NCBI RefSeq assembly: GCF_051020975.1
Contig: NC_135035.1
Span: forward strand, 8,680,001-8,744,000
Length of the DNA: 64,000 bases
Origin: Osmia lignaria lignaria
Taxonomy: Eukaryota > Arthropoda > Insecta > Hymenoptera > Megachilidae
Direction of reading: 5' to 3'
Shown in pieces: positions 39,760 to 52,759 of this stretch; position 1 is the stretch's first letter, and each line of letters begins with the position of its first letter. Below the pieces are notes generated by a model that saw nothing but the letters and a program-made list of their open reading frames with translations, had not been told where the DNA came from and did not search any database. The position numbers and the translations under genes were made by a program.

Positions 39760-40720
39760 GTAAGTACGGGCTGTAAAACGTACGACAGGATTATCCTAAG
39801 ACCGCTTCTTAACGGCCTGCCCTGCGCATCGGCCGTGTTCTCTTCCGAAAATAAACGGTATAATAAAAATTTCGGGGATACGCTGTTTTTATGAAATTGC
39901 GAGGGAAAAGAAAAGGGGGAAAAAGGAGTTTCGGGGTATCGTTGCTGGACCGAGAGCCGTTTTATGTAATTCGTCGGTGTATAATACACGTTTGCCGATC
40001 GGTTGCGTTCGGAACGGACATCGGATCGTAAAGTTTCTACGAAATTTTGTACAAAGTCGGCGTAATAAAAGGCAACCGAGGAATTTTACCGAGGTTTAAC
40101 GAACCTTTCGATACCAGTAAACGGATACCGAGAACCGACCGGGATCTTACGGATCCTTGAATTTGCATAAAACTCCAGACCGATTTCCTCGAACGAGCGA
40201 GCAGCGAAGACCGGCCACGAGAAATAGGAGTAAGAAAACCGTACTTGATGAGAAATTTCTTCATCAGACCGGTGGGTAGACGGGATCGAGAAGCAAATGT
40301 GAACGCTTCTGCCTGTACAGGAATCTTATTGCTTAATAGCCGAGCATGTCGTGTGCCTAGAGCAACGAGTAGCGTAATTATTAGCTCGTATCCCTTCTTT
40401 CTTGATCTAGCGTTATGCTATTCACGGCATCGCTGCACCAATAGTAAGAACACGTACGTACGACTGGAAACAGTGACGCAACGGTGATCCACAAAATTGG
40501 GGTTGTTCGTGAGACACGATTATTGTCGTGGAGCGTATTCCTTGCGAGGACTCCGAGATAACGAGCGTCGTTCAACCAGCCCATATAATTACGTCCGACT
40601 TGTGAAATTATCGAGTAATTGACGATATTATGAACCTGCAATTTCTATTGTTCATATGCGACAAATTTTTGGAGATGGTACGTACCAGGTGTTGACGAAA
40701 GACTTCTATTTTTATGCTAA

Positions 40721-40833
40721 TGATAATTAGACTGTGGATTGTTACGCAATGTAGATTAAATAAAGTAGGCTAAATTAATTTTGTCATTAGACTGTTGCAT
40801 ATTATAATTGCACAAACATCATTAGTCTAATGA
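40721..40833. repeat. Short repeat cluster with ATTAGACT termini
   Basis: TGATAATTAGACTGTGG at 40721 and TGTCATTAGACTGTTGCA at 40782 are direct copies. An inverted copy (AGTCTAATGA, 40824-40833) closes a 50-bp palindrome with the second. A related sequence occurs near 49811-49845 (TTGCATAAACATC followed by GTCTAAT). This suggests the ends of a small non-autonomous element family, but the copies are too short to classify. Confidence 0.4.
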
Positions 40834-43800
40834 AGATAGCAATAAACTTTTGTCTTATGTCTAACGTAAATCGCGTATGAAGAAAATTCTTAAAATATTT
40901 TTTCACGTTAATGTTTCTCAAATTCTGCCTACATTCCATGTTTCTACACTATCACACGCGTTTAACTTCGAAAGCAAACGCTCGTCTCTCCTTGTTTTAT
41001 AATAAAAATTTCACTTCCCGCGAATGTAGTTCTGTGAATCCTTCGAACGAACGATCTATGCTATCGACTCGTATTCTCGTTCGAGTTAAGCTATCTCGAG
41101 GTAATCGGGCTCTACCTCGAGCTGTTGCCTGTCGTCCTTAATCATTCGATTGGATCTAATTCGCCTTCATGATTCTCTGTGTCGTCGTCTTCGTTGTTAG
41201 TTCAAGGGCGACGCGCGTATCGAGCTTGATGCTTGGACTCTTCTCTCGAATCCTTATAGTCGAGCAACGAAACACTTGCGGTAATGGTGTCGGGTATTGT
41301 AATATAAAATTTGAAGATTTTTCGATGTTATCGAACAAGCGAGACCTTTCGAAAGGGAGGGCTGTCAGGTGCCTGCCATCTGCCGTCTGTCGGCTGGGCC
41401 CTTCAGGGAACGAAACCCATCACGAGCGACCCTATTTACCGCTGCCACCCAAAAACAGTGAAGTTTCGCCGTTGTTCTTCGAACATTGTAACTGGAGAGG
41501 ATCGCGCGAGTAAGTTGACACGGCCAACAGACAATTCGAATTTCCGGGTTCCTCAGGAGGAGGCTACTGTCATCTCTGAGTAATGAAAATGAAAATCCAA
41601 AGGACGTCAAGTGTAAGAAATAATTTTAAGTAAAGGAAACTTTTCATTCGAAATGTACAACTCTCCGTATTTCATAATAAAAGGAATTCTACATTTTGTA
41701 TGTATATTTGAAAGGAGGAAAGCAGAGGCTCCTGTACAAGAACATTCCTCGTGAAATTCTGTATGCACTTTGCACCGACCATATTAAACAACTCGCTCTA
41801 TACAAAGTCACGAAAATCATGAAACTCTACAATCTATACCGGTCTACGTTCCACGCAACTAGTTCTACATAGTTCTCTCTAAACGCAATCAAACTCCATT
41901 GCCTTCGATGCATAAACACTCGAGAGTTTCGTGTTCCAGGTGGTTCACGTCAGCGCAAGTCATTATCGTTCGCGAAGAAACTTTTAATCTCTTAATTGCT
42001 GCTCTAAAATGAACCGAGTCAAAGGGTACATTAGTCGGCTAGCAGCGATATTTCAACGATAATCGCGAAGAAAATAATTTTCAAGCTGGATAGCGATCTG
42101 TTCCGTTAATTCGTCACAATCGAGAACAATTTACTGGTCGACCTTCGTCTGTCGTGTATCGCTAGGCGTGCAGCTGCGATCGCGATCCCGTACCGTGTCA
42201 CGAAATCCGCTTCTGGAAAAGCTCGAAGAAATTCTGCTGGTAAACGATCGACGAATAAGGCGGGGAAAGGGAAACACGGGATGCTAAATCTGCTTTGCTC
42301 GTCAGCTAGAAGCGGCCTACATTTCCGGAGGCTAGCACTGTTGCTATGATGCAATCGCGAGTGAGGCGAAACAGGTGCGGGATGCACGCTACAAACGTGC
42401 AAACAGAAATTTAGGCTGACAGACGATACTTTGAGAGAACGTACGTGCTTGTAAATAAAGAAGACCCCGAGTGGAACTCGGGGTACTTTGCGGTAGAAGC
42501 TTGGTTATTGAAATTTTAAGCTCGGTTAATGGACATTTCAATTCAGTTCTGAGCTAAAATGTAAAGCTTCCTTATTCGAAATTATAGAATTTCAAGGATT
42601 AATTTTTCATCGTTACAAATTTGTCATTGGGGAATAATATATTATGCTTCAGAAGGATTTATCTTTTGCGTGAAAATAAATCTGAAAACCTATCGGCTGT
42701 ATTATCGTCGGCTCGGCGACTCTCTGAATAAACGTCCCTCGTTATTGTCATCGAGAGAAGCATCTCTTTGTCGAAAGAATCGATGCTAAATGTACCGGCT
42801 CCGAAAGTCTGAGCTTCTCGGCTAGATGAATCCACATCGTTTTCAAGCGCCCCTTACTGAAACGTTTCTCGTTTTAATTATTCACTGTTCACCGCAATCA
42901 ACCATTAACTGTTTTCCTCTGTGTACCAAACATTTTTATCGCTCTTCATCCGTTGATTATTCAGCAATTACCACGACTCGATGAATATTCATACAATCGT
43001 TTCTATTTTTTGTTCCTTAGGGAAGACTAAAAAAATAACAAATCTATTTTCAGAATCTAATTATGTTTTAAAAATGAGCAATTTTACAATTTAAAATTGC
43101 AAGAGTCATAGATTCTGAAATGTGCAACTGAGAAAGTATAATATTGAAATTGAAAATATGAATTTGAAATTGGAGCATTTAATCTGTTCTTCATTTTAGA
43201 GTCATCTGACGGTCAGATTTGGTCTTCTAAGTCTCTTTAAATCCCAATATCTACCATACTGCTGGTCGGTAAGGGAGGCTTCTATGCCGTCGATATCCTT
43301 TCGGCGGGAAATAGAAATGTCCGCGGTCTTTAGTTCGCTTGGTCAACCACAAGCGGCGACTACGAGTTGCTGAAGGCGCCTCCACCTCTAAAGAATTCTT
43401 AGTTACCTTCTCAAGGAAAGTAGAAGGCAATTTCTCCAACTATAATACAATTTTTCTCTCGTTTTAACAGCCTTCTTCATTTTGTTGAAAATATTAATCC
43501 AGGAAGGTGTCTTCTAAAGATTTACAGTTCCTGCTGGATCTAAATGAAATTCCTCGCATAGCGTCGCGACGCCAGAATACTTATGTTTTAACAGGCCGTA
43601 AGAATTTAAATTCGTGTCAGCATTTTTCTTCATCGTTCTAATTCCTACGAGTTTCTATATTCTCCAAGAGATACAGAACGTCATTTCAACCCCTTCCATT
43701 GATTCCCTTTCCTCATCCTGTTACAACTAAACTTCTCACAAACTTATTGCACGATCTTGATATCTTTGCCTCAAACAAGACAGGAAATCGAAACTTTTAG

Positions 43801-44431
43801 TCGAGGAAGACAAGTTGACCAAAGTTTTGAATGAAAAGTGAAATACCATCGGGCATCTGGATGGCTACGAGAAGGTTCGCAATGTAGGTTGAACTCATAA
43901 ATTGATTCCATCGATCCTTCGATGCTCGAACATTATTAGAAACGACGCTGTCGAGATTATTTGCTTTGGCGTTGAGCTACCTGTTCAACAGCTTTGACAA
44001 ATTTTAGTAGCTCGTTGATTCAACCTAGACACAACCCAGACCTACTTATCGATTACAGTGCCCATTTCTGACAAGATGTTTGACATCTTGATTTCGCGTC
44101 GTCCTTACACCATGTTCCCTGGGGGTAATCTTCATACATGAATAATGAGTACAAGTGATCAAATTCAACTTTTACCCTCATGAATTCCCAAAATCCTTTC
44201 ATGTCTCATTCAGCTATTAAAGATTCATCGATGCAACAGACTTTTCGTTTTGTCAAATTTCATTTTGGAAAGTAGTTTTCAGTTTGAAATGAAAATCTCG
44301 ACAAATCCCAATGAAAATCAGACATGATACCAGTCTCCTCTGTCGCTGATTCACGTACCCGCCAAAGAGTACATCTTCTTCCCGTGTTCCCTCGTTGAAA
44401 GAGGAAAATTACGACGGATCGAGCTCTCTCT

Positions 44432-44452
44432 CTGGCTGGCTGGCTGGCTGGC
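44432..44452. repeat. CTGG tetranucleotide microsatellite
   Basis: About five tandem CTGG units are present. No function is suggested. Confidence 0.85.
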
Positions 44453-44623
44453 AGAGTTTTCGGTGTGGCGGCCACGGTTTTATTTATAGCGGAGGAGGTC
44501 GTGATGCGTTCCAAAAGCTACTCGTCGCACCAGTAGCACACGTACAAGCATACCGGCCTCGTCTCGTACCAGTTTCATCGGCGATCAGCGTCTGTTCGTC
44601 TCGAAGTCGAAGAGACAACGGAC

Positions 44624-44630
44624 TATAAAG
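44624..44630 (+). promoter_or_regulatory. TATA-like box upstream of isoform B
   Basis: TATAAAG sits in a GC-balanced stretch (gactataaaggggacgtc), with CpG-rich sequence and no obvious repeat downstream. It lies 4.3 kb before the isoform B start, so it could serve a spliced leader, for example through gtggtaggt near 44911. There is no independent support. Confidence 0.2.
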
Positions 44631-47133
44631 GGGACGTCAAACCTCCAGACCGTTCGCGAATCGATCGGAATCATCGATCGTCGATCGAAACCGTGAATCC
44701 TTCTCGATCTTCCGGCACGCGTGTTCGATTCGTTCCACCCGGTGTACACGTGTACCGTGTTCGTCTTCAGGAACCAAGTGCTTCGTGGACTCGATTTACG
44801 TGAATTGGTGGCTCATTCCAGAGGGAAAAAGATCATTCGCCTACATAGTGTGTGTGTATACGTGTGGAGGTGGATGAATGAACCGAACAGGATGAATTGA
44901 AAGAGTGGTAGGTTTCTTCGAGGAATCGGTGACTGCATCAGTCTCTTCTTTTTTCTCATTGCAGACGATTCGAATTTCTGTACAGAGATATAGTGAATAA
45001 AAAAAGTATTGGTTTAATTAAGCATCATGAATTAAGGACATTTTTATTGGCCTTAAAAAGCATTCGACGTGATCGTAACAATACTTTTTTGATTCATCAT
45101 AGGTATCTGTAAGTTTCCCTTTTTTGGTTACAAAGTCGTGGTTCAGAAGTCAAGGTTAAGGCTGATAGTTTATGCGTTCGGTATTGTATGCACCTTGAAG
45201 AAGCACGTCATCAGGTATCGTGTTTAACGTTCGGCATGGATCCAAAGATCGGACGTCGCGCGACGGACATTAATAATCGTTAATTTTCACGGGACAATTA
45301 CGCTGTTTTCTCTCTTCTAGTCGTTCGTTATCAATCTCGTAATCTTTTTGCATCGATGCGATCGACACCGGAAACAGAGTCGCCGAGTGGGTGAAGTGAG
45401 AACGAACTGACAGCCGGCCCGTGATAAATGCGGTTTCGAACCAGGACTCGACGTGCCTCGTGCCGGAAGTCGATGGACTCGCGAAGCTGACGAAAGCTGA
45501 TCCACGTAGGCGATCGTGTAAACGGTTTCATTCATCCGATCCTTCACACTGCTGGTGATTTTCACGAGATAGAACACGGTTCACACGAGCAATCGCCATT
45601 TCTGCGAGCTCTTTTGTACTCGTGTACCCTGAGGAATGGCGCATCTTCGACGACCGGTCAGGAGGGAGCATTACAAGCCCTTTGGCAGAAGGAAGGTAAA
45701 CGAAAGAAGACTAACAGATGGCACAATTTTTTTTTCTACTAACTCCATTGAGTTTAATGCGATAGAAATGGAATGATGAAGAGTTAGTAATAATTTGAAA
45801 AAGTTCAGCGGTAATAGAAGAATATAATAAGATTATTTTCTTTCGAGTGCCTTGTGTAACCGGTCTATTCTTGAAATTGTACTTTAAATGACAGGATGCT
45901 CTGATGCCGCGTTTATACTGAAATAGCTGCGACGTCCTTCGATGCCCGAGTGTCCTCTTGGTCGCCAAGTTTGCCAGATCAGCCTTTTGTAATGTGTATT
46001 TCGTATCGTTTGCAAATTGAACATAGTTTCTTTCAACTTTCAGAAGCAAACATCCCTTGTTCCTATAAGAAGACTCCTAATCGACGAGTGAACCTTGATT
46101 CTATATCGATTCCGTAAAAAGAGGGTCTCGAAAAAATCATTCAATTATTCACAATTGTCCCCCGATACGAAAAGAAAAAGGTTTCCATTCCCGATTGGTA
46201 TAACCCGACGAACTCATCGGCTAAACATTCGATTCATCCGAATGACACAGTTTCGGTCTCGGAAACCTTTGACCGCAGCGACGACGTTCAAGACGCCTCG
46301 TGGTTTCACGATTCGAGGATCGTCGTCTCACACAGAGGCACACCTACGTGTGTAGGTAGAGCTTGATAGGACACGTTGCCTTCAGGGTGCACTGGCCTGG
46401 CGTTGTCGTGTGGGTCGCAACGGGTGGCGAAGATCGGGACGGCAGAGAGGGGTAGCGGATCGATATAGTTACGGGGGTGTCGTCCGGCTTCCTCGGTGGC
46501 GCCACAGAGCGGGTGAGTCGGCAAACCCTTAGGCCGATGTATCAACTAACCCAGGAACGCGATTCGCGTTCGTGGGGACGTGGAGAACGTAGTGTCAGTA
46601 CGCGGAGAAACCTCGTCCCATCGTGGTTCGCTCGTGTCCACCTCCAATTGTGTGGCTCTCGAAAGGTGTTATCGAGAAATCGCACTGTGCTTCCGGTTCA
46701 CGGAGGTCGAAAACAACACGCGTCCAGCCGGCAGCCTGGTGATACACGCACGCGACCGTGGCAAATTTTCGACGTTTCCAAGCTGTTGATATTTGTTTTT
46801 CTCGTTTGTTTCCGCGCGAGACGATCGAACGCAGGTACAGGCTGATTAAAATAACGAAGGGTGATTTTAATCGCGAAGGATGCAGATGGACGCAGGCAGA
46901 GAATCTCCTGGATAAATGTTGATAACGACGTCGTGGCGGGCCGAGTCGATCGAATGAACATGAACTCGCCACTCCACGATGTCGTTGACCCGCTTACGAG
47001 CGTCCTCCGCTTTCATAGCCTCTCTGTCGCGAGTTTTCGTAGGTTTCCTGTGGATTTCTCGTGTTCGCGAACGACTCGAGTGGAACGTGCTCCTCTCCTG
47101 TGAAGTGGTGAAACGCCTACAGTGAGACGTCTA

Positions 47134-47157
47134 TTCTTCTTCTTCTTCTTCTTCTTT
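47134..47157. repeat. TTC trinucleotide microsatellite
   Basis: About eight tandem TTC units lie next to further pyrimidine-rich sequence. A gtgcttacc downstream (47200 or so) looks like a minus-strand donor but leads to nothing recognisable. Confidence 0.85.
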
Positions 47158-48879
47158 CTCCATCTGGTTTTGTTCTCTTTCTTCCTCCTATTTTTTTGTT
47201 GGTGCTTACCGTAGTCGCTCTCCGGGCAAATTACGTCGCGGCAGTGTCCGGAAGGAAGACAAAAAGGACGTTTTCCCTTGGATAAGAAGAGCCTATTATT
47301 CTTCACAGGACACTGCCATTATCCTTAACAAAAGCTTGCTTTTCCTTCTTCGACGCGTCTCTTCGTACCTTTCAGCATTCACCGGATGTGTTATCCACCG
47401 GTTGGTTAATTGCTTCTTCGAATTATCCTTCGCTGTTTACAAAAGGATAACCCCCGAGGATGGTACACGATCTCAACGAGGTCAACCGAATCGATTCCAC
47501 TTCGTCGCGTTGCCGATAATTCCGGAGCATTTATGTTTTCCATGAATTTCTGCTAGGAAGTATGCGGTTTATGGAACCAGTACGCGCTAATTAATTATCC
47601 AGTTAGCGAACAATCGAGGGAGTTGCGTGACGTTCCACTCGTGCGGCCTTTTCTGTAATATAATCCAGTTTCTATTTTCACGTTCCATTTGTCCCTGAAA
47701 CATCGTAGCTACGCACATTCGACATGGTCATCAATTTCCATATCCAGCATCATCGGATGCCTCGGTTTTAATTAATACATCCGAGGCTGACGCTTCACAC
47801 GTTCGGCAGGAATTTCATTATCCATAAATTTGCATAACTTCAGAAGTATTTATCGTATAGAGCCATGCTTTTCATGATTGAAGCGGACATGGTCATTTAT
47901 TATCTGCTGAAAGTTCAGTTTCCTAGGACGAGCTTCTATCAAGTTGAAATTGATCCCAGGCCGAAGTAAAGCAATAACCTGGACCTCGCGATGGTTTCCA
48001 GGTTACGTGATCAAACTTCGCGACCGATCGACTGTGGCCGAGGTGTCGGGATCCTTTCTCTCGCGACAACACCACCCCCGTCGTTACTTTAATTGCCACG
48101 GTGTAATTAACGAGCGAGCAGTCGTTAGGCGGACATAGCCTAGTCGCTTGCAACGAAGACGCTCTTAGGTAGTCTCGTTAAGATCCTCGTCCCTGAGAGC
48201 AATTATATCAGCATATTTCGTGACAGTAGTGGAACGGCCGCCAGTCTGGCACCGTGGGCAGAAATCCCTATCGAACGATCCGTCGTAGAAGGATCGACGC
48301 GCGAGGAATCCTTGCTGGAATTTTCCTCTCCTTGCCTTTCGACCGGCCGTTTATAGCGGGTGTTCGATAGCAAAGCTTTCCGATAAGCTATGAAATAATT
48401 CCAAAGACAACTCGACGCTGCCTGCGTTCATTCATCTCGCGTTTAAAGATCCCGAAGAATTTCAACGAAGAACCGTATTGCCAACAGTGTCCTCGAGAGC
48501 GGGCCGAGAGAGGACATCGATCAAAATCTCGAACGTCTCGCGGAGAGTATCTCGATGCTCGCGAAAATCGAAGCACCAGGTGGTCGAGGCGCGATGATCC
48601 TCGATAGCCGGGTGTAGATCGGGCACTGGTGTTTGGATGGCTTGCAAAAGGAAGCGAAAAAAGTCGTGGACGAGCGTGTGAGGGGAGGTGTTCGCTGCCC
48701 CATGGCCAGCATGGCGTAGCGACGCTACGTAGTCACCCCTTTCTTTCGAAAGCCTTCGAACGAAGCTTGAAGAGTTCGAACGATGAAGCTGGCTGGCAAA
48801 GAGGAAGAAACCGAGACGCAATGCGGTAGCTCGTGCTCGGCGAGAGCTTAGCGGATCAACGTCGAGCCTCGGAGCCGAC

Positions 48880-48981
48880 TAGGGTATCGAAACTGGGCCA
48901 TACAAAGTTCGAGGGCCCGCCGGAAGTGGATCAAAGCCGCTCGAACAACAGCCCTGGCGACGACGGCGCTGCTTTCCGGCG
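48880..48981 (+). other. 5' UTR immediately upstream of the isoform B start
   Basis: The frame of ATG 48982 carries a stop (TAG) at 48880-48882 and has no ATG in between, so the isoform B start is fixed as the first possible one in this frame. Very short ORFs lie further upstream (for example ATG CGG TAG near 48821). The transcription start is not visible; there is no TATA box within 300 bases. Confidence 0.55.
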
Positions 48982-49032
48982 ATGATCGGATACAATCAAC
49001 ACAATTCGGGCTACAACAAGCTATTTACCCAG
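48982..49032 (+). CDS. Ca-beta: Ca-beta alternative first coding exon: N-terminus of isoform B
   Basis: This encodes MIGYNQHNSGYNKLFTQ, 17 residues, then splices at cag|gtacaa in phase 0 directly to the 51872 exon. An in-frame stop at 48880 with no intervening ATG defines the start, and the context has G at -3. Short alternative N-termini joined at this exact point, just before GSADS, are characteristic of CACNB genes; vertebrate CACNB3 has a similarly short tyrosine-bearing start. The peptide is rich in Asn, Tyr and Gly, lacks the vicinal cysteines of palmitoylated beta2a, and has no signal or membrane segment. It would come from its own proximal promoter, 44 kb downstream of the isoform A exon. 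The donor is moderate rather than perfect. Confidence 0.8.
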
Positions 49033-51871
49033 GTACAATGGTCGAGCAGAATCTTTTCAACCCCTCGTTTCGATTGATCAGCAGGGAGATCGACGAGGGA
49101 CAATTTGTGAACTTGTTGGGTTTAACCCTTCTTCAATTTATCAACTTTGTTTCCACAGATAGCTACTTGGGAAAAGTGAAGAAGATCAGATAAATTTTCA
49201 AATAATTATGTCAGCATCCACTTGGTTCAAAATTGTATGAAATCACCACGGTTCTTATAATCCAAAAAAGGGTTAACTAGCTACCTTTTTGGAAGATTCT
49301 TCTGCACTTTCAACAAAGTTGTTGGGTTTCATCGTTGAAAGTATCAACGTTCTTCCAGGAGGGTATACTGGAAAGCTTCGAATATAAATTCCAAGAACTT
49401 AGAAATTTTTACCGAGTCGCTTGGGAACATGAGTCTTATACTGAACATGTTGACAAAGGGAGCATTTCAAGACAGGTTAATAAAGGAATTGCATAGAACG
49501 TTTCTCGTAGGGGTTGTTTCATAATAGACACATTGTTAGGATGTTGGGAATATTGGCGAGGGAGGAACGAAATTATGGAATTGATTGATGGTTCGAGCTG
49601 GAAATTCCTCGAAAGCTACCTGCTACAGATTTCGTACATAATTTTTTTCGTAACGTTTATGATTGTAGACAATTTTCTCCGTAATATCGAAAACGTCGAC
49701 AAAAGGACTTTGTATATTTTGAAGTGTTAATTTTTTAATTAAAATCTAAGAAATTATTATTCTTCTATTTTTTAAGCTTTTTAATGCAACATGTTTTAGT
49801 ATACTAGAGCATAATATTTGCATAAACATCCGTTGTCTAATAATACATGACAGGAAGTTAGTAGGGTGTACGCGAGGGCATAAAGGGTGTGAATGAATTG
49901 GCCTCCTTGTGCAAAGTAAATTAATTGCAAGGGAACATGGCGGATGCAAAGTGTCTTCGTCTCTTTCCTCCGTTTATAAAGGGTCTTCTGTGGCGCGCGA
50001 TGCGTCATAAAAGTTTTACATTAATCAGCCTGGCGTGAAATAAAAGCGGCCAGCCGTGCTATCGTTGCACAGTCTCGATCCTTTACGTTGCACTCTAAAT
50101 CGATCTGGTTTACATTTTAAGCGTGAAACCGAGCGTTTCCTCTATGCCTCGTTACTCCTGCAGCTGCCGTTTTCATCCTCCTCGCATGCATTTTTATTAT
50201 TATACAAGTCACTGTTTTCTTTTTTCGTTTATACTGCATCAATATCCCTGTCTTATTCTAATACTTTTTGCTCTTTTCATCTGCAGCGGTAATTTTTAAT
50301 AATTCACTGCGTTATTCCCTTTTGTTCTTAAATATTAAAACAATATCGATCCGAAATTCTGCATAACAAACTGAGCTCGTAATAAGCGATCTAAGCTTCC
50401 TGTGTAAATTATAAATTTTATTGGTACAGAAGATGGTATTTCAGAAATGATATTTTCTAAAATATGAAATACAGGGTTTTGAAATTTTTTAAAATTTCAA
50501 TGAGGTGTTTCTGAAGAATGGAAGATAATATCGTTGACCGACGTATACGAAAAATAGTTGAAAATGTTTGTTTAAAACCATCTTCGTCCTCGTGTTCCCC
50601 GGAGGGTTGAAGAAGGTCGTGGCAGCACGCATAAGACAGGTTTACACAGTCACGCACGAGGAACAGGTAGAGGGACGATTAAGTAAAGGCCGTTGGCATG
50701 GCTACAACCCTCAATCGAATGAATTCATGCCCCCGAAAAAATTCCTACGTCGAGGGTGGAGGAGACGATCGTTTTGTAAACGAATCCAATTTATATTCTC
50801 TTTCTCCCATTTTCTCTGCGTGCGCGACATCCGAGATGGTCTCTTATCGAATGCAACACGATGGAATGCAAATCGAACGATCTGGCCGGCTGGATACGCG
50901 CCTTTGCATTTAATTAATTATCTAATTACAAGATGGCAAACTGTGACTTTGAAAACTTGGATCGATAAGTCGATGTCGTCGCGTCTTTTCTCGCTTAATT
51001 ACTCGTCTTAGGGGGAAAAATTTTTAATTTATAGCACAATTAAATTTATTTTTATAGCGCGATAAGATTGCCAAGTAATCTGAAAGATTGCACGTCGGGG
51101 GTAATTAACGAGGGTTATTAACGATCGAGATAGTTGATTCAACCGGAAGTTGGTTAGACGATAGAGATCGTTTTTGATGTATTGTTGCCAAGAATGGCTA
51201 CGTTATAGATCGTTTCTTCGACGTTTCACCGGATGTTCTACATGCTGACGCAAGGATCTATGTTGGGCGACGATATAGATAGAATCCTAATTTTTGTCTC
51301 AGATTCTTGATCCGACCAAAATAATATTAGTTTATCCAATTGAGTGACAATTACTCATAAGAAACTTTTTCTATATCGCCCTGCATTCACGTAATGTGAT
51401 TGTTGAATCGCGAAAGTGAGTGGAAGTAAAATAAACCGCCACGTCTGACCAATTACGGACCTATTCCACTTGCTCGCGTATTCCCTTATTTTCCTTAGGA
51501 AATTCCACAATTTCTCTGCCAACAAAATTAATCCGAATGTTTCAACATCTAAATAAACTAATTATCATGTGAAAATTGCTATTGCATCTCTAAATACTTT
51601 GCATTGAACTATAGTTCTCCATGGTACCAAAAGGGTTAAATTATAAAGTGCAACAGATCGTGCCAATATTTTCTCAATTCTTTGCATAATTATGCACTAG
51701 CCCACAGAAATGATGAATATAAAACATCAAAGTGATTCATGGAACAGAAACTAAATCTTTATTCTCTCTGAAGAAGCGGATAGAGTCGCGTAAGGAATTC
51801 GATAAAAATTCCGTGGTAATAATGTTGGTCGCTTCGGAGCGTAATTGAAAGGAGTTTGTTTTGTATTCCAG
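49033..51871 (+). other. Last part of the first intron
   Basis: Intron between the isoform B exon and the core. It contains a TTAA-flanked 137-bp element (49136-49272), listed separately, and a sequence near 49811-49845 related to the 40721 cluster. The 147-codon frame at 50568-51011 starts in AT-rich sequence, has no domain, and is not accepted as a gene. Confidence 0.65.
49136..49272. mobile_element. TTAA-flanked 137-bp element, possible piggyBac-like MITE
   Basis: It begins TTAA-CCCTT and ends AAGGG-TTAA, with TTAA at 49132-49135 and 49273-49276. The terminal match is only five to seven bases. Size, flanks and a few interior words (AAATTTTCA, and CAAAATTGT against CAGAATTGT) recall the better element at 61551, so they may be diverged relatives. 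Confidence 0.35.
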
Positions 51872-51988
51872 GGCTCGGCGGACTCAAACTACTCACAGCC
51901 GAGCTCGGATCTCTCGCTGGACGAGGAGAAAGAGAGCTTGCGTCGTGAGAAGGAGAGGCAGGCCCTCAATCAACTTGAAAAAGCCAGG
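51872..51988 (+). CDS. Ca-beta: Ca-beta exon 3: start of the conserved core
   Basis: Thirty-nine codons, phase 0 at both ends, between ttgtattccag and gtaagt. The product starts GSADSNYSQPSSDLSLDEEK and ends QALNQLEKAR. This is the segment that opens the conserved region in all CACNB proteins (vertebrate GSADS...SDVSLEED...RQALAQLEKAK). It forms the lead-in helix to the SH3 domain, with many Arg/Glu residues suited to a helix. It is residues 18-56 of isoform B. Both alternative N-termini, and any cassette exon in intron 1, must join here. The family match is unmistakable. Confidence 0.95.
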
Positions 51989-52759
51989 GTAAGTCATTGA
52001 TCTTTCGCATGTTCCACTTTCCTCACCTTTTTCCCACCCCCCCGTGAGAGCTTGTTTTTCCGTCGGCCTTTCGTAAATCGTTTCGTATCGATCGATAACT
52101 TCCGAACAAGAGCGTCATTGCTTTCGACGCGACAAGCGAGCCGAAGTCACAGCCTGGAACGAGAAGCGTGTCGATGAATAGACTAATGAAACCAATTAAA
52201 CGTCCCGTGATTCCTTTGTTTTCCGTCGTGCAGATGCAGATTCATTATACAAGGCGCGATATTATTCATCTTAACCCCTGAAATATCAAAGGCTGCGGGG
52301 CACCTTGCGTTAAATTTAAGGGTTGAAAGGCGCGGCTTAAGAAAATGATAAAAAATCCTTACGAACGTCCTCCAGGATACTCGAACGATCGCTGGAATTA
52401 CCTTCGACCAGACAATAAATGAATATTGATTATCTTAGCCACGACCTTCGAAGGGTAGAGCATCGTAATAAACACGAACGAACCCCTATCGATGTAGCAC
52501 GGTTTTATTTCTTGTCAGCGGCAAGCTGTCACGTGAGCGGCGTTCACAATATACCAATCATCCGTGATCTAATCGGCTTTTGTTTTATGCTTAAGTTACA
52601 ATTGCACAATTATTTGTTACGGACTAAAGGACCGTACGAATTGACCCGATAGAAAAATCAATATAACTGACAATGAAACGGGCTTTTAAAAAAATACTTG
52701 CGAAGATCCTTTGTAATTATAGGAACCTTGTTAACGATGAGCCTTTGTTAATTATCTAG
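51989..52759 (+). other. Intron 3
   Basis: Starts gtaagt and ends taattatctag. Nothing supportable inside; the 52419-52652 frame has no domain. Confidence 0.8.

Larger units (their letters stand above)
25744..48881 (+). other. Second part of the first coding intron
   Basis: Intronic, with no recognisable nested gene on either strand. Items listed separately: a composite inverted-repeat element (32310-32535), a weak cassette exon (36647-36727), TATA-like sites (39657 and 44624), a small inverted repeat family (40721-40833), and simple repeats. The stretches 25744-32309, 32536-36646, 36728-39656 and 40834-44400 contain only short frames without domains. The region 31780-32180 is unusually purine/pyrimidine-asymmetric and explains the long low-complexity frames there. 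Confidence 0.6.

Noticed and set aside
46477..46512. Short open block ending at gagcgg|gtgagt in the intron
   Set aside because: No ATG in frame, an in-frame TAG upstream and no pyrimidine tract for an acceptor.
50568..51011. 147-codon plus-strand frame
   Set aside because: No domain, AT-rich end, and no splice or promoter support; best taken as chance within the intron.
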